NCBI GenBank assembly: GCA_960531495.1
Contig: OY482861.1
Location: forward strand, 31,175,867-31,239,866
Direction of reading: 5' to 3'
DNA: 64,000 bases
Source of the DNA: Zeus faber
Lineage: Eukaryota > Chordata > Actinopteri > Zeiformes > Zeidae
Shown one piece after another: positions 40,096-52,440 of this stretch; position 1 is the stretch's first letter, and each line of letters opens with the position of its first letter. Under the pieces are notes generated by a model. That model worked only from the letters and a program-made list of their open reading frames with translations. It made no database searches and was not told the DNA's origin. The position numbers and the translations under genes are program-made.

Positions 40096-42110
40096 GAATC
40101 AGAATCAGAATCAGAATCAGAATAGTCTTTATTGCCAAGTAAGTTTACACCAACAAGGAATTTGTCTTGGTGTTCGGTGCATACATGAAACATAAATGTT
40201 AAACAATAAGTAAAATATTGGTGAAATATATAAGAATATGTCAACTAAGGCTGTTTTTGTTTGTTTTTAAATAAAGCTGTGCAGGAATGTGCAAATGCTC
40301 AATATAAAGTGATGAGGAATGTGAGTTAATGTAATGCATAGACATACTTATTCAGTACTCATTCAATTAATGTAACACATTGACGTACAGTACTCATTCG
40401 GGTTAATGTAACACATTGACGTACAGTACTCATTCAGTACTCATTAAGTTTAAGGCGTTGTGTGGGGTGGGCCTTGTTGATGAGGCCAGTTGCAGAGGGG
40501 AAGAAACTGATCTTGTGGAGAGAGGTTTTGGCCTTGTTGGAGCAGCCTCCTGCCAGAGGGAAGTGTTTCAAAGAGTTTGTGTCCAGGGTGGGAGGGGTCA
40601 GCCACAATCTTACCTGCATGCCCCAATCACCTTCTCAGCAGAGAATGACACGCTGCAGTCTGCCCTTGTCCTTGGAGCAGCGTACCAGGTGGTGATGGAG
40701 GAGGTGAGAACGGACTCAATGATGGAGGTGTAGAAGTGCACCATCATTACATTACATTTAGCAGACGCTTTTATCCAAAGTGACTTACAATTGTTCAAAC
40801 ACCGACAGACGCAGCCATCAGGAGCAATGAGGGGTTAAGTGTCTTGCTCAAGGACACTACAGCATGCTAGCAGGAGGAGCCTGGGATCGAACCAGCAACC
40901 TTTACATCACTAGACCACCAGCTCTACCGCCTGAGCTACCATCCCACTACCATCCCATCATCGTCTCTGACAGTTTGAACTTCCTCAGCTGCTATAGGAA
41001 GCATGTCTTTTGCTGGGCTTTCTTGACGATGGAGCTGATGTTCGGCTCCCACTTGAGGTCCTGGGAGGTGATGGTTCCCAGGAAGGGGCAGGACTCCACA
41101 GAGTCGACTGGGGAGTCGCACAGGGTGATGGGGGTGATGGGGGTGAGTGGGGCAGCGTTCTTCCTGAAGTCCAAAACCATCTCCACTGTCTTTACAGCGT
41201 TGAGCTCCAGGTTGTTCTGGCTGTACCAAGTCACCAGATGGTCAAGCTCCCACCTGTAGGCGGACTCATCCCCACCAGAGATGAGCCCAATGAGGGTGGT
41301 GTTGTCCGCAAATTTCAGGAGCTTGACAGACTTGTGGCTGGAGGTGCAGATGTTGGTGTACAGGGAGAAGAGGGAGGAGAAAGAACGCAGCCTTAAGGGG
41401 AACCAGTGCTGATGGTCTGGGAGTCGCTTTTTCCCAGCTTCAGATGCTGCTTCCTGTGATCCACCTGCAGGTGGAGTCAGGCACACTCAGCTGGGAGAGC
41501 TTGTCTTGCAGAAGAGCCGGGATGATTGTGTTAAAGGCAGAGCTGAAATCCACAAACAAGATCTTGTTTGTCCAGCTGGAGGATGAGGTGGAGGGCCAAG
41601 TTTACTGCATCTCTACAGACCTGTTGGCTCTGTAGGCGAACTGCAAGGGGTCCAGGAGAGGGTCTGTGATGGATTTGAGGTGGGAAAGCACAAGGTGTTC
41701 AAAAGACTTCATCACCACAGAGGTCAGGGTGACGGGTCTGTAATCATTAAGTCCTGTTGTCCTTGGCTTCTTTGGGACTGGGATGATGGTGGGGGATTTA
41801 GAGCAGTCTGGTACATGGCATGTCTCCAGTGAGGTGTTGAAAATATCTGTGAACACCGGAGACAGCTGATCAACACAGTGCTTCAGGGTGGATGGAGAGA
41901 CAGAGTCTGGTCCGGCTGCTTTGCGGGGGTTCTGCCTCTTGAACTTGTTGACGTCCCTCTCCAGGATCGAAAGAGTTGTCACTGTGGTGGGGGAGGAGGG
42001 AGGCTCTGAGTTGAGTAGTTGTGAAGAGGTCCAGTCTCCTGCTGTGCTGGGAGAGGTGCAGCTGGAATGCTGGGGCTGGTGGAAGGTGTCACGGGGGATG
42101 TGATATATGA
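40096..42110 (-). mobile_element. CR1/L2-type LINE, 5' truncated, split by a SINE
   Basis: Minus-strand blocks: [60 protein letters not shown] (Y/F-A-D-D changed to FADN) and MMVHFYTSIIESVLTSSITT. The 3' end has ACTTGGCAATAAAGACTATT and a (TTCTGA)n tail at 40096-40120. Frame breaks occur throughout. Confidence 0.87.
40745..40942 (-). mobile_element. Family-2 tRNA-SINE inside the CR1/L2 LINE
   Basis: Same head and tail as the other family-2 copies. LINE RT sequence flanks it on both sides. Confidence 0.87.
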
Positions 42111-42915
42111 TATAAATGTAATACAAATATGATATAAATATAAAATAAATATAATATAAATATGATATTAATATAATATAAATATATTATAAATATAATA
42201 TATGATATATGATATATGATATAAATATGATATAAATAGAATATAAATAGAATATAAATATGATATACATTTAATACAAATATATATGTATAAATATATA
42301 TAATAAATATATATATATATATATATAATATATATATATGTATGAAATAAATATAATATCAATATGATATGAATATAATATAAATATATCATAAATATTA
42401 TATAAATATTATATAAATCTAATACAAATATGATATAAATATGAAATAAATATAATATAAATATATTATAAATATATAATAAATATTATATAAATATGAT
42501 ATAAATATGATATAAATAGAATATAAATATGATATAAATGTAATACAAATATGATGTAAATATTAAATAAATATAATATAAATATACCATAAATATAATA
42601 TACATTTGATATAAATATAATATAAATATGATATAAATATGATATAAATATATTATAAATTTAATATAAATATGATATAACATTTAATACAAATATGATA
42701 TAAATATGAAATAAATATAATATAAAAATAGTATGAATATAATATAAATATGATATTAATATGATATAAATATGAAATAAATATGATATAAATATATTAT
42801 ATATATATATAATATAAATATGATATAAATATAATAAAAAAATATATACTAATATAAATATGACATAAATATAATATAAATATGATATAAATAATAATTA
42901 TAATAAAAATATCAC
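42111..42915. repeat. AT-rich degenerate repeat (ATGATATAAATATAATAT-type)
   Basis: Almost pure A/T with a loose 10-12 bp periodicity. No coding content. Confidence 0.88.
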
Positions 42916-43074
42916 ATAAATGAACATCCTTGCTGTGACCCGCTTTCCTCTGTGGGCGTTAAGGATTAGCTGCTATGTTTATGCTAAGTGTCAGATTAGC
43001 GTCAGGCTAAGTAGCTTTGAGAGCATGACTCACCGAGCGCAGAGTTAGCATGCTAATGCTCATATGCTACTAAG

Positions 43075-44975
43075 GAGCCCTCCTAGTTACCTAGGATCCT
43101 ACCTAGTTACCTAGGATCCGGCCTAGTTACCTAGGACCCTAACTAATTACCTAGGATCCTACCTAGTTACCGAGGATTCCACCTAGTTACATAGGATCAT
43201 ATCTAGTTACTTAGGATCCTACCGATTTAACTAGGACCCCACAAGTTACTTGGGATCCTACCTAGTTACCAAGGATCCCACCTAGTTACCTAGGATTCTA
43301 TCTAGTTACCTAGGATCCTTCCTAGTTACCTAGGATCCTGCCTAGTTACCCAGGATCCCACCAAGTTACCTAGGATCCTTCCTAGTTACTTAGGATCATA
43401 CCTAGTTACCTCGGACCCTACCTAGATACCTAGGATCCCACCCAGTTACCTAGGATACTACCTACTTACCTAGGATCCTATCTAGTTACCTAGGATCCTA
43501 CCTAGTTACCAAGGAACCTACCTAGTTACCTAGGATCCTACCTAGTTACATATGTGACCACGATCCCAACTAGTTACCTAGGACCCAACCTTGTTACCTA
43601 GAATCCTACCTTGTTACCTAGAATTCTACCTATTTACCTAGGATCCTACCCACACACCTAGGATCCCACCTAGTCACCAAGTATCTTACCTAGCCACCTG
43701 GGATCCTACCTAGGATCCTACCTAGTTACCAAGGATCCTACCTACTTACCTAGGATCCTACCTAGTTACCAAGGATGCTACCTAGTTACCTAGGATCTTA
43801 CCTAGGATCCTACCAAGTTAACTAGGACCCTACCTAGTTACCGAGGATCCTACCTAGTTACCTAGGATCCTACCTAGTTACCTATGATCCAAACTACTTA
43901 CCTTGGATCCTACCAAGGTTTCCTAGGATTCTACCTCGTTACCTAGGATTCCACCTAGTTACCTAGGATCCTACCTAGTTACCTAGGATCCTAGCTAGTT
44001 ACCTAGGATCCAACCAAGTTAACTAGGACCCTACCTAGTTACCTAGGATCCTACCTAGTTACCTAGGATCCTACCTAGGACCCTACCTAGTTATCTATGA
44101 TCCAACCTACTTACCTTGGATCCAACCAAGGTTACCTAGGATCCTACCTAGTTATCTTGGATTCCACCTAGTTACCTAGGACCCTACCTAGTTACCTAGG
44201 ATCCTACCTATTTACCTTGGATCCTACCAAGGTTACAGAGGATCTTACCTAGTTACCTAGGGTTCTACTTAGTTACCTAGGATCCTTCCTACTTACCTAG
44301 GATCCTACCTAGTTACCTGAGATCCTACCTACTTACCTGGGGTTCCTACCAAGTTACATAGGATCCTATCTAGTCACCTAGGATCCTACCTAGTTACCTC
44401 AGACCCTACCTAGTTACCTAGGATCCTACCTAGTTACCTGAGACCCTACCTAGTTACCTAGGGTCCCACCTAGTTACCTAGGATCCCACCTAGTTACCTA
44501 GGATCCCATCTAGTTACCTAGGATCCTACCTAGTTACCTGAGATCCTACCTAGTTACCTAGGGTCCCACCTAGTTACCTAGGATCCCACCTAGTTACCTA
44601 GGATCCCATCTAGTTACCTAGGGTCCCACCTAGTTACCTGAGACCCTACCTAGTTACCTAGGGTCCCACCTAGTTACCTAGGATCCTATCTAGTCACCTA
44701 GGATCCTACCTAGTTACCTCAGACCCTACCTAGTTACCTAGGATCCTACCTAGTTACCTGAGACCCTACCTAGTTACCTAGGGTCCCACCTAGTTACCTA
44801 GGGTCCCACCTAGTTACCTAGGATCCCATCTAGTTACCTAGGATCCCATCTAGTTACCTAGGATCCTACCTAGTTACCTGAGATCCTACCTAGTTACCTA
44901 GGGTCCCACCTAGTTACCTAGGGTCCCACCTAGTTACCTAGGATCCCACCTAGTTACCGAGGATCCTACCTAGGA
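43075..44975. repeat. 20-bp minisatellite with CCTAGG and GGATCC palindromes
   Basis: About 95 units of CCTACCTAGTTACCTAGGAT. Each consensus unit contains overlapping palindromes CCTAGG and GGATCC. The left half is diverged. The right half (44380-44960) is more uniform and shows higher-order blocks with CCTGAGACCCTACC and TAGGGTCCCACC variants. Confidence 0.95.
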
Positions 44976-45136
44976 GAGAGAGGGAGGGGCAGGGAGAGAG
45001 AGGGAGGGGCAGGGAGAGGGATGAAGGGATGAACAGGGGATGAGAGATAGAAGAAGAGAGAAAGTCAGGACGCACGGCGTCTCCTCTTTGAAGAACGGCC
45101 TTTCTTTTATTTTCTATTCCTCCTTTCAGAGAAAAG

Positions 45137-45167
<31 letters not shown>

Positions 45168-45831
45168 GGAGACGATGGAGGTGAATCTCTCAACCACACC
45201 TTGCTCTCTCTCCATCCTCTTCTCTCCCTCTCACTAGTGATATTATATTAGTGTTGCTGACACCATCTAGTGGCGCGACACAGGAACTGCAGACGAGGAT
45301 TTCACGAGGCAGTCAACGCTAACTGTGTTAGCACAAAGCATGGCAGCAGATGGGTTCAGCTAGCCTAGCTCCTGCAAGCTCAGACATTTGTTGAAGTATG
45401 AAGTGTCAGATACATTTTTGTGAAGATGAACTGCCACTGTGTTGGAACAGGAAGTAAAGCAGAGTGAGACTAAAATCATAATTATATAAAAAAATATAGA
45501 ACTAGAGATATATAGAAATAATATAAACGTTGAGAAAAAACGAACTAACTCCACTAGTTTACAACTAACTCATACTACTTTCTTCTCTCGACAGTCTCCT
45601 TGATGACACACTTCCTTCCTTCCTTCCTAGCTTTGTTTCTTCCTCCCTCCCTCCATTCCTCCATGACTTATCTCCTTTATTCCTTCCTTCCTTCTTCCTC
45701 CCTTCCTTACTAACTCAAGTTCCTTCCTAGCTTCCTTCCCTCCTTCTTTCCTAGCTTAAGTTCGTTCCTAGCTCTCTCCCTTCCCTCCTAGCTTCCTTCC
45801 TTCCTTCCTTCCTTCCTCCCTTCCTTCTTTC
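44976..45831. other. Upstream region of the jun-like gene
   Basis: Contains a GAGGGAGGGGC repeat (44975-45020), a (GAA)n tract (45136-45165) and a long (CCTT)n-rich pyrimidine stretch (about 45599-45831) that runs right up to the proposed start codon. No TATA box identified. Confidence 0.5.
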
Positions 45832-46568
45832 ATGGATCCTCCATTGTACAATGAGGACTTCGGCCATCTTTGCTCCGTCGCTGTCGACTGTGGCCACTCT
45901 GCGGCTAGCAAGCACGGCAACAACGCTAGGGCTGGCAGCCATCTGGGCCCCGCCTCCCAGCGGACCCCGCATCCCGGAGCTATCCACTTCCTGTACCAGC
46001 AACAAGTACTTCCTGTCCCCTTTCTCTTGGCTGTAACCCCGTGTCTCTCTCTCTCTCTGAGCCAGTGTCTCTCACCCCTCAGGCTCCGCCCCCTCCCTCC
46101 ACAGAGCAGGAAGGCTTTGCGGACGGTTTTGTTCGCGCCCTCGCCGACCTGCACCATCAGAACCGCTTAGGCATGCTGGGTAACGGGGGCGGGACCACGG
46201 CGGGGTCCGCCACAGGCCCCGCCCCCACCACAGACCCCGTACCCGTCTACACCGATCTAGTCGGCGGTGTTGGAGGCGGAGCGTTCCAGACCTTCCCGCA
46301 AGCCCCACCCACCCCCGCTCGGGCCCCGCCCCCCCAGGACCTGGAGGGAGCGCGGGCGGAGCGCAGGAAGTTGCGGAACCGGCAGGCGGCGCTGCGCTGC
46401 CGCCACAGGAAGCTGGAGCGCATTGCACGGCTGGAGGAGCGCGTGGCGGCCCTCAGGGGGCTCAACGGACGGCTCGGGGACACAGCGGCCCGTCTCAGGG
46501 ACCAGGTGGGCCGGCTGAGGAGCCACGTGGTGGACCACGCCACTGGAGGTTGCCAGGTCTGCATTTAA
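45832..46568 (+). CDS. Diverged Jun-family bZIP transcription factor, two exons
   Basis: Exon 1 (45832-46005) encodes MDPPLYNEDFGH..., comparable to the METPFY/MEQPFYHDD start of JunD/JunB, and ends IHFLYQQQ, like the QFLYPK region of JunD. A 77-bp GT-AG intron (46006-46082, phase 0) follows, with a CT-rich tract before CAG. Exon 2 (46083-46568) encodes the Jun signature TEQEGFADGFVRALADLHHQ, then VPVYTDL, a basic region LRNRQAALRCRHRKLERIAR and a zipper with five leucines at 7-residue spacing and the Jun Asn (GLNGR), ending GGCQVCI. The predicted protein is 219 aa, versus about 350 in JunB/JunD. The five base-contacting bZIP positions (N, A, A, C, R) are kept although neighbours changed. The long mid-region and JNK-docking segment are reduced or missing. 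It could be a functional paralogue or an early pseudogene. Confidence 0.72.
46006..46082 (+). other. Putative mini-intron in the jun-like gene
   Basis: Donor GTACTT, acceptor CTCACCCCTCAG, 77 bp, phase 0. Reading through it in the exon 1 frame does not reach the bZIP frame, so the intron or a frameshift is needed. Confidence 0.6.
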
Positions 46569-46696
46569 TCAGCCGCCAGGTTCTACTTGACGTCATTCAA
46601 AACATGAAGTTTGATGCATTTTATACCCCCTCCCTCCCCGCTCTCTCTCTCTTAGATTCCCATGGTGGAGGAGGGGGGCTCTGAGCGCTGAGACGT

Positions 46697-46852
46697 TTGA
46701 AGACCCTGGTGAAGAAGACCCTAACCCCAGTGAAGAAGACCCTATCCCTGACCCCGGTGAAGAAGACCCTAACCCCGGTGAAGAAGACCCTATCCCTGAC
46801 CCCGGTGAAGAAGACCCTAACCCCGGTGAAGAAGACCCTAACCCTGGTGTTG
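46697..46852 (+). repeat. Short tandem repeat in the jun-like 3' UTR
   Basis: GGTGAAGAAGACCCTAACCC and GACCCTATCCCTGACCCC units alternate, about seven copies. It starts about 10 bp after a TGA that closes an optional third exon. Confidence 0.85.
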
Positions 46853-46891
46853 GATGGAAAGTTTCAGCTCTTTTTCAAAAGTCAATTCAAA

Positions 46892-46897
46892 AATAAA
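46892..46897 (+). promoter_or_regulatory. Poly(A) signal of the jun-like gene
   Basis: AATAAA 324 bp after the stop codon, the first consensus hexamer on the plus strand after the gene. Confidence 0.55.
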
Positions 46898-48081
46898 ATC
46901 TGTCACGATTCCAATTCTCTGTTGGTTTTTAACTAATATTCATAATTGATGTTTGATTCATATATATTTCATTGATGTTTTGTTTACATATAGATGTCAT
47001 TCACAGTTGATAACATGCACAACTTTAACTTATTTACTTCATTCCCAGTAAAATACCATCTGATCTCATGAAAAACCACCAGTCAATCAGGTTTCCAAAA
47101 GTTTGAGAGAAAGTTCATCAATAAAAAAAAACAGGAGCCACCAGGAGTCACCAGGAGCCCCCAGGACACCAACTGGAGGTCCTGGGATCAGAACCTCTTA
47201 CCAAAGTGTGAACACCTGGAGAAGCCCACCGAACCCATGATATGTCCAAACTATGGATCTCCACGTTTGCCGCTCAACGCTCCATCTGGCTGAGCTCTGT
47301 GGGTGGAGGGTGAGAGCAGCTTGATGTGGGTGTAGTAAAGCTCATCTCACCCTGATGGAAGCAGCTGAACTTCTCTTTGAAAACCAAGCGTTGAACCTTC
47401 GATCCACTGCCGCCCACACGTTCTCCTGCTCCCAGCACAACGTGACTACTACTCCCATCTGGTTACCCCCCCAATACCCCCCAATACTCATCAATACTCA
47501 TCCCCTAAAGATGGGGGGGCCATGCCCCCCCCCCCTCCTCCGGCCGAGAATTTCACCCTCTGTCTTTTTTTTTATCCCAAATGAATCATGAAATACGCTC
47601 CTTCCGTTCGCAAAACACTCCCAGGGAAAGTGGAACTGGAAGTGAAAAGATGTAATAATCTGTGAAGAATGTTCATTTCAACTGATCTGGCTCTGAGGGA
47701 GTAAGCCCCCCCCACCGAGGAGCAAGCCCCCCCCACCGAGGAGCAAGCCCCACCCACTGAGGGAGCAAGCCCCACCCACTGAGGTCATGATATTTTGTTT
47801 GTTAATGGTGTTGTAGTTGGTATGAAGTGACCTTGTTTCCTCCGTCTCTGAGCTTCCACTCGTCCGTTCAGTGTTTTGGTTTTGAACGTCTCCGTGAAAA
47901 ACAGGTGAATGTCACAGATGTTCTTCCAGTTCAGCCTGGAACGCCGTCATCCCCGCACTCAGGACTTGGCACATTCTGTGCAGCCTCCATCTTGTCTTGT
48001 TGGTGGGTCGCTGGCCACAGCTTGTTTCTCCATTTCTCATTGACCATTGTTTTGTAACCCGTCCCGTACATTTTGTTCATC
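46898..48081. other. Intergenic, no gene recognised
   Basis: Mixed sequence with C-rich runs near 47465-47540 and a small CCCACCGAGGAGCAAGCCCC repeat at 47700-47780. ORFs are under 80 codons and carry no motifs. Confidence 0.5.
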
Positions 48082-48590
48082 ATGTAGTAATAGTATATAC
48101 AGTACACACATTCATGTAGTAATACTATATACAGTATACACGTTCATGTAGTAATACCATTTACAGTACACACACATTCATGTAGTAATAGTATATACAG
48201 TACACACATTTAGATAGTAATACTAGATACAGTATACACATTCATGAAGTAATACTAGATACAGTATACACATTCATGTAGTTATACTAGATACGGTACA
48301 CACATTCATGTAGTAATACTATATATAGTATACACACTCATAGTGATACTAGAGACAGTATACACATTAATATAGTAGTACTATATACAGTAAACACATC
48401 CATGTAGTAATACTAAATACAGTATACACATTCATGTAGTAATACCATATACAGTATACACACTCATGTAGTAATACCATATACAGTATAGACACTTATG
48501 TAGTAATACTATATACAGTATAGACACTCATGTGGAAATATTATATAAAGTATACACACTCATGTGGAAATACTACATGAGTGTGTTTAT
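48082..48590. repeat. About 32-bp minisatellite (GTAGTAATACTATATACAGT type)
   Basis: Some 16 diverged units containing TACAGTATACACATTCATG. No coding content. Confidence 0.9.
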
Positions 48591-48619
48591 TACTGTTTAT
48601 TATTGTTGGGGGTTTTTTG

Positions 48620-48905
48620 GGCATACAACACAGAGTATTTGTATGACATTTGCATCTAGGACAGAGTTAGTCTGCAAGAGGAGTTCAAGTTCTCAATCTG
48701 CAATGAAACTCTTTATTCATTTTTAAATCATCAAGAACTGCTGCAATAACTCTGTCCTGTGGACGACCTGTAGAATGACAAGAGCACAGCTTTGGTTATG
48801 GAGAGCCACACCCAACCCCACTCTTTGGAGAACTATTCATCATGTTTGGGTCTATAAACAACTGATCATGACTCCAAGAGGGAGAATCACCACAGAACAA
48901 CTACA
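48620..48905 (-). repeat. Dispersed repeat X, copy 4 (partial)
   Basis: Reverse orientation. Shares CATCTAGGACAGAGTTAGTC, CTGCAATGAAACTCTTTATT and GAGGGAGAATCACCACAG with the other copies. It ends at the adjoining L1. Confidence 0.75.
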
Positions 48906-48949
48906 AGTTCAACCACAATTTGATTTGAACTTTTAGAGACTGCTGTAAT

Positions 48950-51025
48950 TGAAGGAAGCCGTGGCCACCGATATTATACTTTTGGGTTAAGGTTGGGAAG
49001 GATATAAGCGAATTGTTTTCAAAAAGTGTTCCAGATGAGTAATTCCTTGTCTTTTCCAAGACCTAAAGATTATTGGTCTGTTTTTAACCAAGAAATCTGG
49101 GTTGTGCCAGATTGGCCTGAATTTGTTTGGAGATAGAGTGTGATGACTGAGTTTGAGGAATCTCCACCAAGCTGACAGAGTTGTTGTGATGAATGGGTTT
49201 TTAAAGCAAATATGTTTCCTTATAGATTCAGTAAGGAATGGGAGATCAGATATTGATAACTCCTGATATTCTGTTTGTTCAGTGTCTCGCCATCCATGGG
49301 CCAATTGTTGCTCTGGTTGTAACCATTTGATTATAAATTGAAGATGGTTCACTAGATAGTAGTATCTAAAGTTTGGGGCTGCTAGGCCTGACAGTCTTTG
49401 TTTTTCTGTAGTATTACACCTAGTTTAATTCTCGGTTTCTTGTATTTCTAATAAAATGTATTGACTATTGAGTCTAGAGTATTAAACGTACTGTTGGTTG
49501 CACTGGGGTCATTGAAAATATATAGTTTATTTTTGGAAGTATATTAATTTTCACCGCTGCTATCCTACCAATTAGTGAGATGGGTAGGTCGTTCCATCGA
49601 ATGAGGTCTTCTTCAATGGCTTTGAGCAATGGAGTGAAGTTAAGGGTAAACAAATCTGATAGATTGGAGATATCAATACCAAGGTATCTAATATTGCCCG
49701 TTGTGATGGTAAAGTGAAGTTTCTGGGTTGCAGCATTACAGTCCCCCCCCAATGAATGGTAAGAGTGTGGGTTTGAGTCCAATTTATTAATTAGTCTGAG
49801 ATAGCTGAGAATTAAGATATAAGATTGAACACCTCCGGTAGGGATGATATTGGGTTCCGTGTGTACAGTAGGATATTATGTCTGCATACAAACTGATTTT
49901 GTAAACAGAGTTTCCTGTTTGTATGCCTACAATATTACTGTTTTGACGGATAGCCGCCACGAGGGGTTCAATAAAGATGGCGAATAGTAAAGGGGAGAGC
50001 GGACATACTTGTTTTGTGCCGCGTTGTAGAGTGAAAAGCTGTGAGGTGTAACCATTGGTGATGACAGAAGCAGATGGAGAGTTGTAGAGGATTCTGATCC
50101 ATTGAATGAGTGACTCTCCAAAGCCAAATTTGTTGAGGATTGAAAAGAGATATGTCCAATTAACTCTATCAAATGCTTTTTCGGCATCCAAAGAGGCAAC
50201 GATAGTATTTAAATTGTTCCTTTAAGATATGCTGATCAGACTGAATTAACGATGCATTTTGCTGGATAGAAAGAAAAGAAGAAGAAAGAAGAAACAGTCT
50301 TTAATCGTCACACGACACTCCACAACACATGCTTGCACACACACACACATGCACATGCTTGATGGTGCCGGTGAAATGGCTCCTCTGCATTGAACCATCC
50401 TGGCTTGTCCTTCCTCCGGGGCCACAGCCAGGAGCAGTGGGCAGCGTACGTGGACGCGCCCGGGGACCAGGTGATAAGTGTCCATCGCTGGTCAGACCAT
50501 GATGGTGCATGTTTTTGGTGGGGGTCCTTACTGACGTGAGGTGGAGGAAACCCCATGTGAGCACGGGGAGAACATGCAAACTCCACACAGAAAGGCTCCT
50601 GTTTGGGAGATAACCCACCGGAGCACGGTGCCAACAGCGCCCCAGGCGGGAATCAAATCGATGAGTGTCTGCCTTTGACAAAGCCTGTTGTCTGGATGTT
50701 GGTTAGTGTTTTACTTATAATCTTAAGGTTGCAATTAATAAGGCTTATGGGTCTGTAACTGGAGGTGAGGGTTGGGTCCTTTTTGGGTTTGAGCAAAACC
50801 GAAATAAGAGCAGTGTCCATGTGCGGAGGCATGGTGGAGGTTGACTTGATCTCTGCAACCATTCTGATGAGTAATGGGGAGATAAGTGGCCAGAAGTGTT
50901 TATAAAATTCCACTGGGTTAGTTATTAATTAGTTAATTGGGTTGGTTAATTCCATCTGATCCAGGTGATTTATTGTTGGGCATAGAGGAGAGAGCTTTCC
51001 TGAGTATTATTGTTGGTTGTTCTCT
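48950..51025 (-). mobile_element. L1-type LINE, ORF2 3' part, split by a SINE
   Basis: Minus-strand RT blocks: PISLINCNLKIISKTLTN, MDAEKAFDRVNWTYLFSILN, TLQRGTKQVCPLSPLLFAIF and GNSVYKISLYAD, then C-terminal blocks ending near 48990. Same family as the copy at 12911. Contains several frame breaks and a SINE at 50275-50660. Confidence 0.9.
50275..50660 (-). mobile_element. Family-1 tRNA-SINE inside L1
   Basis: Reverse orientation. The (GAA)n and AATAAAGACTG-complement tail is at left, with AAACTCCACACAGAAAGGCT and a partial tRNA-like head at right. L1 RT flanks both ends. Confidence 0.87.
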
Positions 51026-51379
51026 ATGGAGCTGTACTACAACATGGAACCGTCCTGGTTCCAAACAGAACATGTGACGCTCACCAAGTTTGAGGAGAAT
51101 TCAACCTGGAACTGGACACAACATATTCAAACTTCAAATCAAAGTCTCTTTTACTTTAAGTGCAAGTATACATTTATATTATATTTATGGTATTTTCCAA
51201 AATAAACTGCAATCTTTACAAAAAAATAAACAAATTAAATAAATGTCAGACAAATGTCTCTTGTCACTCTGCTTCACTGGAGTGCTCCTTCCCTCACTGT
51301 GCGTATAACCAAGTGAATCAAATGGAAACTACGTGTTTTACTGAGAGACTCCTCCACAACAGTCTCAAAAAAAGAGTCA

Positions 51380-52440
51380 AACTTTTCACCAGGAACAGAG
51401 TCTCAACAAAGAGTTTTCATCAGGAACAGTCTCAAAAAAGAGTTTCCATCAGGAACAGAGTCTCAACAAAGAGTTTCCATCAGGAACAGTCTCAACAAAG
51501 AGTTTTCATCAGGAACAGAGTCTCAACAAAGAGTTTCACCAGGAAGAGTCTCAACAAAGAGTTTTCATCAGGACAGAGTCTCAACAAAGAGTTTTCATCA
51601 TGAACATAGTCTCAACAAGGAGTTTATCAGAAACAGAGTCTCAACAAAGAGTTTCACCAGGAAGAGTCTCAACAAAGAGTTTTCATCAGGAACAGAGTCT
51701 CAAAGAGTTTTCATCAGGAAGAGTCTCAACAAAGAGTTTTCACCAGGAAGAGTCTCAACAAAGAGTTTTCATCAGGACAGAGTCTCAACAAAGAGTTTTC
51801 ATCAGGAACATAGTCTCAACAAAGAGTTTCACCAGGAAGAGTCTCAACAAAGAGTTTTCACCAGGAAGTGTCTCAACAAAGAGTTTTCATCAGGAACAGT
51901 CTCAAAGAGTTTTCATCAGGAAGAGTCTCAACAAAGAGTTTTCATCAGGAAGAGTCTCAACAAAGAGTTTTCACCAGGAAGAGTCTCAACAAAGAGTTTT
52001 CATCAGGAACAGTCTCAAAGAGTTTTCATCAGGAAGAGTCTCAACAAAGAGTTTTCATCAGGAACATAGTCTCAACAAAGAGTTTCACCAGGAAGAGTCT
52101 CAACAAAGAGTTTTCACCAGGAAGAGTCTCAACAAAGAGTTTTCACCAGGAAGTGTCTCAACAAAGAGTTTTCATCAGGAACAGTCTCAAAGAGTTTTCA
52201 TCAGGAAGAGTCTCAACAAAGAGTTTTCATCAGGAAGAGTCTCAACAAAGAGTTTTCATCAGGAAGAGTCTCAACAAAGAGTTTTCATCAGGAACAGAGT
52301 CTCAAAGAGTTTTCATCAGGAAGAGTCTCAACAAAGAGTTTTCATCAGGAACAGTCTCAAAGAGTTTTCATCAGGAAGAGTCTCAACAAAGAGTTTTCAT
52401 CAGGAACAGAGTCTCAACAAAGAGTTTTCACCAGGAACGT
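51380..52440. repeat. About 29-bp minisatellite (TCTCAACAAAGAGTTTTCATCAGGA type)
   Basis: Thirty or more units of AGTCTCAACAAAGAGTTTTC plus ATCAGGAAG/ACAG variants. Higher-order blocks repeat with near identity (for example 51790-52020 and 52070-52200). Apparent ORFs of 192-283 codons are array artefacts. Confidence 0.95.

Noticed and set aside
43075..44975. CRISPR-like array
   Set aside because: Direct 20-bp tandem repeat without unique spacers in a eukaryotic genome.
45040..45237. Upstream ORF with poly-Glu as an extra jun-like exon
   Set aside because: It is a translation of a GAA microsatellite, and no Jun motif is present.
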